Positions 56,720 through 64,000 of a stretch of 64,000 nucleotides of DNA are shown here, in pieces (the stretch's first letter is position 1; each line of letters starts with the position of its first letter). Origin of the DNA: Capsicum annuum (lineage: Eukaryota > Streptophyta > Magnoliopsida > Solanales > Solanaceae); assembly GCF_002878395.1 (NCBI RefSeq), contig NC_061119.1, positions 41,821,680-41,885,679 of the forward strand, read 5' to 3'. The translations under genes were made by a program, and so were the position numbers. A model generated the notes under the pieces. That model saw only the letters and a program-made list of their open reading frames with translations, was not told where the DNA came from and ran no database searches.

Positions 56720-58147
56720 TTGGTAGAGTTTCACTCTTTCACTTGTTAAAAGTTGTTGACAACTGACTCATCTGGTGATTTAGTCATCATAGCCTCCATA
56801 GATATTTTTTCAAAATCATTCACAACATTATCAAGATTTTTGGGTGGCACATACAAACCACTTTGATTGTTCTTACTTTTCCAATTCCATTGATCATGAT
56901 ATCTATAATTGACTTTGCTTTAATAATTATCCCTTTGGTAGTTCATACCTTGATTACCCTAGCCATTGGCCCGGTAACCCTCGGGTTGTTTAAATAGTTC
57001 ACTTCTTCTTCGAAATTAGATTTACTTGCTCTATTGTGCGACCCTACTGCTTTCACTTTCTTAATATTATTCGCCAATAATTTCTTAGTCAATAAATTCA
57101 TCTGTGTTTTAAGGTCTGCCACATCTTCATCGCGTTCCCCTTCTTATCAACGTTGCTCCGCTGATATCCCAACTAAATATGTATTGCTTGATACCTCAGA
57201 ATCACTAGTATACTAAGCTCTACTTGTCTTTGTCAACCTTTCAAAAATATCAATAGCCTTAGTAAGAGTATGTGCCATAAAAGCACCACCAACTGCATTA
57301 TCAACCGCTGGTTTTGTGTTAGAATTCAATGCTCTATAGAATTTTTCCATTATATGTTCTTCAGTCATCTCGTGATTCGGACATTGAATCAACTTCTTCT
57401 TGAATCTCAGCTAAGTTTCATGCAGAGCTTTAATAGGTAGCTACCTAAAATTACTAATCTCGTTCCTTAACTATAATTTCCTGGATAGAGGAAAGAACCT
57501 TTCTATAAAGCTCCTTTCAATTGCCTCCAGTTTGTTATAGAATTGGTATAAGTTAGGTCAACTATAAAGTTGCCTCCCCAGACAGAGACAATGGAAATAA
57601 CCTCAAATGAATTTCATTTTGCCCATTCCTTGGAAATCAAAAGACTTACAAATATTGATAAAATTTACCAAATGCATGTTTGGATCATCTTCAAGCAGTC
57701 TACCAAACAATCCCTTCATGTTCAACATCTGTATCATTGTGCTAGTGATATTGAACTTTATGCCATGAGGTAGTAGCTGTAACATAATTGCCTCAATGGC
57801 ACCAGTGACAGCCAAATCAGCTTTATCTTCATCATCCAAAGCAAAGTTAACCACAGGTTGTTGGGGACCTCTGCCTTGGACTCATTGATTATGGCTAGCT
57901 GGAGTGACATGTTTAACTCGTCACCCATTCATAGGGTCAACCAACTCATCGTCACTCAGGTCTTTGTTATCATCATTCTGACGAAACCAGGTACACCCAA
58001 ATTTTGTTGGTTTAGTTGTTGATTGGCGAGTGCAGCCAACCTTTCTACTTCGTATTGCACTTTTATATTTCTCCTCAAAGTTCTTCTAAGTTCAGGATCA
58101 AATGGTAATAGCAGTTCACTAGAACTACGAGTTTGTGGCTTGCACAA
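56720..58147 (-). pseudogene. Athila gag (broken)
   Basis: From the minus-strand ATG at 58147 the first frame reads SSSELLLPFDPELRRTLRRN, typical of Athila Gag N-termini. Retrotrans_gag blocks follow: AIEAIMLQLLPHGIKFNIT-like, PNMHLVNFINICKSFDFQG, and, after stops, KKLIQCPNHEMTEEHIMEKF and YRALNSNTKPAVDNAVGGAF. At least five stops interrupt. The tail around 57000-56750 is divergent. Confidence 0.85.
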
Positions 58148-58245
58148 GTATTAGCCTGCAATATACAAAAACAATAAATAAAAGTAAAATTAGGAAACTT
58201 GACTAAGAATCAATTAATGCACATATCCTTAATTGACAACTGTAA

Positions 58246-58263
58246 TCCCCAACAACGACGCCA
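58246..58263 (-). promoter_or_regulatory. Athila primer-binding site
   Basis: The minus strand reads TGGCGTCGTTGTTGGGGA. The Athila-lineage site is TGGCGCCGTTGCCGGGGA, complementary to tRNA-Asp, so three differences, all C to T, fit decay by cytosine deamination. Confidence 0.9.
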
Positions 58264-58268
58264 AAATT

Positions 58269-59620
58269 TGATACGCATAAATTAAAATTTCCATTAGAAA
58301 AGTTGCAAACAGTCGTTGTCAAATATATAACCCAACTAGGTTGGGTCAAATCCCACAGGGAATATGGTGTTGATTAAGAAGATTTTTTATTTCACTGACT
58401 AATAGCTAATAGTTTCCTTAAAATGAGGGGTTTTGTCATAAAAATTTATAATTAACGTTTTCATTTTGCTTAGAAACTCAATGTTAATTTTGTGAAATTA
58501 CAAATTAGTAATGAAATTGAACTAAAGTTGTGATCACTATGATTAATATCACTGTGACACCACAATTATGGGATACAATTCTCATGACTTGTAGGAAACA
58601 CCAAATTATCAATGTCTACAGTTTATCTAAGTATTTTTCAACCTACTTAGATATTAAGTTCCTTAATTCTTCCAAACTTAGAGAAACTCTCTATTCTCGT
58701 TGATTTTATTTTGAGTTGATTAATCTTGACACAACATTAACATTAGACAGAAAGTTGATGTTTTCCGAATCCTCGTTGATAATGCACAACCTTTAGTAAA
58801 TTTCTTACTTTAAGCAAACTACTTAAGGCATGTTCTATTGTTTACAACCAACAGAATTGCCAATATGAATACTCAATCACCCAAAGCTAACCTAAACTAA
58901 AAAATAAATAGTGTATTAATCATAGCTCCCACAACTTTAATTATGGGATTTAGTTCCTTAAGAATTTAAAGATATCTCAAAAGGTGAATTCATAATTCAA
59001 AAGAGTTATGCTTACAAAATATGAAATCAAATGTTGTTGTCCTTCAATGATTCACCAGATTACCCCCAAGAACTAGACCAAAATATAAATTCAAGACTTC
59101 AATGCCTAAAAGTGCAAAACTGACATTTTTAAAAGCAGTCAAAAGATACTCAGAAAACCCTAAAAACTATTATTTATATCCTTGAAATTCAAATTTAAAA
59201 AATCATAAAGCTAAACTATCGCTCAATAGTTGATGACAAAGTTGACGGCTCGTCATTTGATTGACAGCTTGTCCCCAAGTCGTCAACTGATTATTTCAAT
59301 GGTGTTGTTCTACTTAGAGTTGACGATAAGGAGTGATGGCTCGGAACTTCACTGACGACTCGTCAATGTGGTTATCACTTTGTTCTTCATAAATGATTAA
59401 GGTTGATGACTAGTTTGACACCTCGTCACTTCATTGAAGACTTATTAATCTAATCATCATGACAAATTCTTGCTATTTTTTCTTCTATTTTCTTAAACTT
59501 TGACTTTTTTTGTATAATTAAACAAAATACGATAAAAAAATGACACAAGTTTCTTAAGAACATAAAATAATTCTAGGTCAAAAGCTTTAAATGTGTTGTC
59601 GTGAAGCCAAAACATCAAAA
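58269..59620 (-). repeat. 5' LTR of the Athila element
   Basis: The plus-strand left edge tgatacgcataaa lies just past the primer site; the right edge is ccaaaacatcaaaa (from catcaaca). It is homologous over its full length to 46271-47671 and contains the palindrome-rich segment at 59220-59470. Confidence 0.95.
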
Positions 59621-59625
59621 AGAGG
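59621..59625. repeat. Right target-site duplication of the Athila element (AGAGG)
   Basis: Identical to 46266-46270. Confidence 0.92.
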
Positions 59626-59990
59626 CATTAATTTTGTTTGTGAAAGAGAGTATGGATTTTTTTGAAATAAAAGTAGTGTGTTTGAGAGAGTTTGAAATAT
59701 TAAGACACTGTCAGAGATTTGATCCATTCAGACATGTTCAAACCTATTAAGAGATTTTAAAACATAAAATCCAAATGCACTTAATGGTCTGAAGTTTGAA
59801 CCATTCAGATTCAGACCTCCATTAAGTACAAACAAATGAAGCCAAAACTTACAAATAGAAAATGTTGTAACTTTTTAGTTAGGTTATTTTTGTAATGTCT
59901 TGAATTTTTTTATTATATACTTTTATTTTAAGATTATAGAAATGGGAAAAAATGAGATTCTTTTAATAATAGAAAAAATAGTAAGGAGTA
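59626..59990. other. Spacer with MITE-like phrases
   Basis: Contains gatccattcagacatgttc, cacttaatggtctgaag, gaaccattcagattcagac and ccattaag, an arrangement of 'attcaga'/'aatggtctga' phrases typical of a Solanaceae MITE family. No clear ends. Coding potential is absent. Confidence 0.5.
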
Positions 59991-60289
59991 CGAAAAAAAA
60001 GTATTAGTAAAAGAAACTAAAAGGCAGAGACAGATATACCAACATTAACTTCCACCCACCTCGATGATTCCCATAGAGGAAAATCCACATCCTCTTAAAC
60101 CCTTAAATATAAATAGTAACCTAATGAATCTTGATTCTCTAGCAGATACTCCTTTTTATCCCAAGAAAACATTTACTTCAAAAACACCCTCATAACCCCT
60201 TTCCTGACTTCAACCATACCAACTAACACCATTAACTATGATTCACACATGGATATGGATGAGTCTAATGTCTAAAATGAAACGCCCCA

Positions 60290-60900
60290 GATAAATTGTA
60301 TCATGATATCTAAGGAAGATAGAAATAGAATCTATAAACCATGGACATGTTCGATTATTATTAAATTAATGGAAAAAAAATAAGTCACCAATAATTAAAG
60401 AGGCGGTTAGCTCTCCTTTGAAAATCCTCCAAGGAACTCATCCTAATTGACTAGGGTTTTGAGTATTTCATAGTCATATTCCTCAAAGAAGAGAATATGC
60501 TAAAAGCCTTGTAAAATGTACCATATTTTATTAATGTGTTCTTCCTTATAGTTAAGAAATGGCGATCAAATTTCGTAGCGTCACAAGCCAAAGAAATTTT
60601 CATAGCCATTGGATCCAGTTACCAGAATTAACAATGAAATACTACGACCATAATATTCTAGCCAAAGTAGAAAAAATATTAGGTTGATTGCTTAAAAAAA
60701 ATGTATGTACATCTCCAACTTTTTGGGAAAGTTATGCTTGTATTTGTGTAGAAGTATCGATGGATAAACTAGTTAAAAAAATAAGTACTTATAGGACACC
60801 ACTGTCAAAGCATAATTTATAAAGGAGCATACATACTATATACAAAGTGTGGTAATTTGAGACATCGATATATTGTCAAAAATAAATGGACCTAGTACTA
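60290..60900 (+). pseudogene. L1 ORF1 (DUF4283-like) relic
   Basis: Readable in different frames: ISKEDRNRIYKPWTCSIIIK (the 'EED-x-R-I-x-x-P-W' start of DUF4283) near 60305, a LRNGDQI-type stretch near 60553, LPELTMKYYDHNILAKVEK near 60617, the equivalent of 'LPELP-EYYD-x-x-IL-x-K', then YACICVEVSMDKLVKKIST near 60733 and a zinc-knuckle remnant YTKCGNLRHRYIV near 60845. In L1 LINEs this protein binds the element RNA. At least five frame breaks. Confidence 0.7.
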
Positions 60901-62760
60901 TAGGACAAGGTCCAAATGCGATGTCTCACGAAGGCCCACAAAAAAAGTCATTTCAACCTAGGAGATAGTCAACAAGAGAAGTAGAAAATAGTTAAGTTCT
61001 CAAGAAAGACCAAACAAGAAGAGAAGGAAAGTTGAAAACAAACGTCCAAAATATTCTACTCAAGGTATAAACTTTAATATTTGTAATGCCACTACAGGTA
61101 AGTTTATAGACTCAAGAATATAAATTACAAGGTCAAGAAAATCTTTCTAATGCAATAAATAAATCCAATAGCTTCACTTGCTTGAATAATGATATCATAA
61201 GTACAGAAAATAAACTAAATGAGACTAATCCCTTCACATCCGTCGAGGGAAGGGGTATAACATCATGTGCTGACATCACCAAACCAACCCTTTACTCAAG
61301 TTTTAACTCAAAATTACTAATACCCACTCGCACCATTTACCCCTTCAATCATATCACCAGACAAAAAAGCAACCCTATCTCTAAGTAAAATCATTTCAGC
61401 CACACGTTCATAATGGAAACTAGAGATAATGACCTAGATACCCCTATTAATAATTATAATATCCTCCTTACCGCTAGTATTAATGATGTGGTAACTCCAA
61501 TTTCCATAAATAGCCCCCTAGGCTGCCAATAATAGAAAATATCTCTATAAACCAGATAGCCAAAGAGACTATTATAAATTATTCGGAACCTTCTAATATT
61601 AATAACGACCACAACAAAACCCAAAAATAACATTTAGTGAGTCATTAAATATTACTCCTAATACTGTAAGAAATTCTTCAGAATCTATAAGTACAATAAT
61701 AAACAAAATTTATATTCCTACATATTCCACTACTATTGAATTTCTAATCTCTGAACAAAATGCCTCGTCAACCCTTCCTCTTTCAATACAGACATTTAAC
61801 ATCAAGAATAAACCCTATCCCTGCTCACTCCCAAAGGATCGGACCTTCTAAATCACCTTAGACCCGTTTACTACCTTAAATCGATCCACCACCCTCACTA
61901 ACTACTATCCTTCACTAATGAAGGACACTCTAGTTTAAGTAATTACACTACCATCATTTAATTTGCATTAATTTCATGGATGAAGATGACAGCTCAGGGG
62001 TTTACAATGACCTTAAGTGTACTGATGCAGGATCGATTACACTTCTTAATAGTAAAAATCTCAACCGATCTAGCTCAAGTGGCGACATAGATGATGAAAG
62101 CCACAACAAAAAACTACTATAATCATCTATGGCTATCCACCACTTTTCAAGCCTAGTTGAACTACCAAATGCCTCAACTTCTATTTTATCACCCAATGGG
62201 ATGGGAGATGCCGTTGATAAACCCTCTTAGACCCCAGATCCTAACCTCAATATTTTCAATCTTACTAATGCAGCTGGAAGTCTTGATAAATCAATGGAAC
62301 CCCCAATACCAGTTGATGAAGCCACAGTAGTTCTAACCTGCGTGGTGATATGATCAATGGGGGGAGAGCTCGAACAAACCATCTCCCTTCAATTGTTTGA
62401 CTCTAAACCTAGTACATTCGATACTAAGAATATCTTCCCCACCACTTGTATTCCCGAATCCATAAGTAAACCTAAATTTTCAAGAAGTAGAATATGTCGT
62501 ATAATTAATGAGAGAGACAAGAACAAAGATTCACGTCTTACAAATATAAAAGTGCCAGTATTAAAGGAATGATATGTGAAAAAGTCCATACTTATTTGTC
62601 CCCTGTTTCTATAGTAAAGTTACTTAAATATAAGGATCCCAGCAACCCAAAGATAGAAAACTTTGTAGTAGTAATGAACCTAGCTCTGATGGAGTTGGAA
62701 ACATCTTCTGGATATGGTAGTTCTAATATAATGCAACCAGCCACAAACAAGTATATTTAT

Positions 62761-62935
62761 GTCATAATATGAAACTATAGGGGTCGTAATGGCTCAAAGT
62801 TCAGAAAGAACTTCAAAGCTTTAATGGATTGGCATAAGCCACCATTAATGGCTCTTCTTGAAACAAAAAAGTAAGATCATCAAGGACTCTTGAACATATT
62901 TCCCTTCAATAAGATGAAGAGGCTAATGCCCCAAA
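62761..62935 (+). pseudogene. L1 ORF2 endonuclease N-terminus
   Basis: The frame reads VII-stop-NYRGRNGSKFRKNFKAL, then HKPPLMALLETKK-stop-DHQG. This is the 'W-N-x-R-G-...-L-x-E-T-K' start of plant L1 endonucleases, including the catalytic glutamate (ETK). The W of 'IW-N' is a stop (TGA). The domain is cut after about 55 codons by the LTR-like sequence at 62946. Confidence 0.75.
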
Positions 62936-62945
62936 ATCTAGTTCC

Positions 62946-64000
62946 TGGGATGCCACACGGTGCTTCAAACTACAAGTAGTCCTGAGCTAACCCTGGCTAC
63001 CTTCTAACACATCTGAATCTCATCATAGGGGAATATAAGTATAAAATCATGATAAAATGCTGAAAACTATCTGAATATATCTAAAAGTACTAATCTCATC
63101 AATCTAATTAAACAAATAAGGAAAAGTATAAATAAGACAACTGAGATCTGAGCTATGAATAAGACAACTGAGATCTGAGACTGAATCTGGTAGTCCGACA
63201 AGCCTCTACTAGCTGAGTCTAGAGAGTCACTGGGACAGACCCCAGCAGACTCAAATTGTCTAAAATAAATAAAGGAACATCTACTAATAAACTGAAACAT
63301 GAATAGCTAAGTCCTCGAACTATGAGGACTCACCAACTGTAGGGATATAGATAAGATGGTCAAAAATCACTGACGTTGCTGACACTGAGTACCTAAACCT
63401 ACATTATGAGACAATGTAGCACATAGATATATATATGGATCAGTACTTTGAGGATGTACAGAGTATATAGGGATACATGCAATAAGTAAACAATATCATC
63501 ACAGTTTATAAAATCATGCATGCTAAATATAAATGACTCACATAAGCATGAGTAAATCTGAAGTCTGAAAGTCAAAATAATGAATAACAAGGCATATAGT
63601 CTAAATCTTGTGAGTTATTACACTTGGTTCTAAAATCTGTATTTTGTTCTCATTCTCAAATTATATAGTTTAAGTGGAATCTATAAGTCTGTATAGAAGA
63701 TACTTTGTTATTTTATCTCAAGAGAAACTCTTTCAAAACTGCTCTGTAAGGGAGATCTTTCAAAGATTTAGGGAAAAACATTTATCTTAAGGGAGGTTCT
63801 CTTAACCGACATAAACCATACGAGCAACATGGAGTCCGACGTCTCGTCCTTCTAAGGAAAAAAACTCATGTTGGGGAGAGATATCATACTCTTACCAGGG
63901 AGTATAACTTACCCATGTGATCGATCACAAGCTATGTCTTTCATCCATATAAATGGGAATAATCTGAGTCTGTACCTACATTGGCTACGTAGTTCTATGG
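62946..64000 (-). repeat. Partial LTR-like repeat running off the window (probable gypsy LTR)
   Basis: Starts tgggatgccacacggtgctt and continues to the window edge with phrases known from Solanaceae gypsy LTRs, such as gtagtcctgagctaaccctg, ctcaccaactgtagggata and gttggggagagatatcatac. The partner LTR is outside the window, so strand and limits are guesses. It contains a 27-bp tandem duplication (about 63130-63180: aataagacaactgagatctga). Confidence 0.5.
63130..63180. repeat. About 27-bp tandem duplication
   Basis: aataagacaactgagatctga is repeated head-to-tail with the short spacer gctatg. Confidence 0.9.

Larger units (their letters stand above)
46271..59620 (-). mobile_element. Athila-type Ty3/gypsy element
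   Basis: A 13.35-kb element on the minus strand with LTRs at 46271-47671 (3') and 58269-59620 (5'), flanked by a perfect AGAGG duplication. On the minus strand the order is 5' LTR, a tRNA-Asp-like primer site, gag (~58147-56720), protease (~56330-55620), reverse transcriptase and RNase H (55140-54060), integrase (53960-52700), a non-coding spacer, an additional gene (51118-49100), purine tract and 3' LTR. This order, the primer site and the post-pol gene point to the Athila lineage. All genes carry stops. No further element seems nested in it. Confidence 0.93.
59990..62945 (+). mobile_element. L1-type LINE relic, truncated in the endonuclease
   Basis: Forward-strand pieces of an L1 LINE: ORF1 with a DUF4283-like domain and a CCHC remnant (about 60290-60900), a long poorly conserved tail (60900-62750) and the first ~55 codons of the ORF2 endonuclease (62761-62935). 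The 3' half of ORF2 and the poly-A are missing: at about 62946 an unrelated LTR-like sequence takes over. Highly decayed. Confidence 0.7.

Noticed and set aside
1..64000. A new defence or biosynthetic gene system
   Set aside because: Every frame with recognisable content belongs to transposable elements; there is no cluster of host genes. The unusual features are structural (palindromes, B-box repeats, nesting).

Overview
This window is nuclear DNA from a flowering plant, most likely a member of the Solanaceae. The evidence is its AT-richness, two Tekay/Del-type chromovirus Ty3/gypsy elements, an Athila-type gypsy element, two Ty1/copia elements, an RTE-type LINE with the (TTG)n 3' tail common in Solanaceae LINEs and SINEs, and Stowaway and Mutator-like MITEs. 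The family assignments are by eye; genus cannot be fixed from the sequence alone. I found no convincing host gene, rRNA, tRNA, CRISPR array or bacterial-type feature. Almost all of the longer reading frames are fragments of gag-pol genes carrying stops and frameshifts.

Layout. 1-2935: decayed retroelement debris. 2941-27364: a copia element (copia-1) flanked by the 5-bp duplication AGAAG. It holds two gypsy elements of one family: gypsy-1 (+, 5022-13279) between its primer-binding site and gag, and gypsy-2 (-, 14722-22570) between its gag and integrase. The two face each other around the copia gag. A Stowaway MITE sits in the 3' LTR only, and the 5' LTR preserves the empty site. 27370-28083: unassigned. 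28084-33521: a second, un-nested copia (copia-2). 33527-37510: non-coding with small repeats. 37511-41936: a terminal-inverted-repeat element interrupted by an RTE LINE (38509-41790). 42190-43030: a probable non-autonomous hAT-like element. 44622-44911: a Mutator-type MITE with a perfect 9-bp target duplication. 46271-59620: a 13.35-kb Athila-type gypsy element on the minus strand, flanked by AGAGG, with an additional open-reading-frame region after pol. 59990-62945: an L1-type LINE relic cut off inside its endonuclease. 62946-64000: the start of another LTR-like repeat running off the window.

The genes do not act together as a pathway. They are independent gag-pol cassettes (capsid-like Gag, protease, reverse transcriptase, RNase H, integrase) whose order and orientation record the sequence of insertions. 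Copia-1 went in first, then the two gypsy elements inside it, then the MITE in its 3' LTR. No element looks autonomous.

I did not find a clearly new biological system. The least explained signals are: nested palindromes built on a GTGACGACTAG/CTAGTCGTCAC dyad, clustered in both LTRs and two internal non-coding blocks of the Athila element; the post-pol gene of that element; three tRNA B-box-like repeats in the gypsy-2 LTR; and U3 tandem repeats that differ in copy number between the two copia-2 LTRs.
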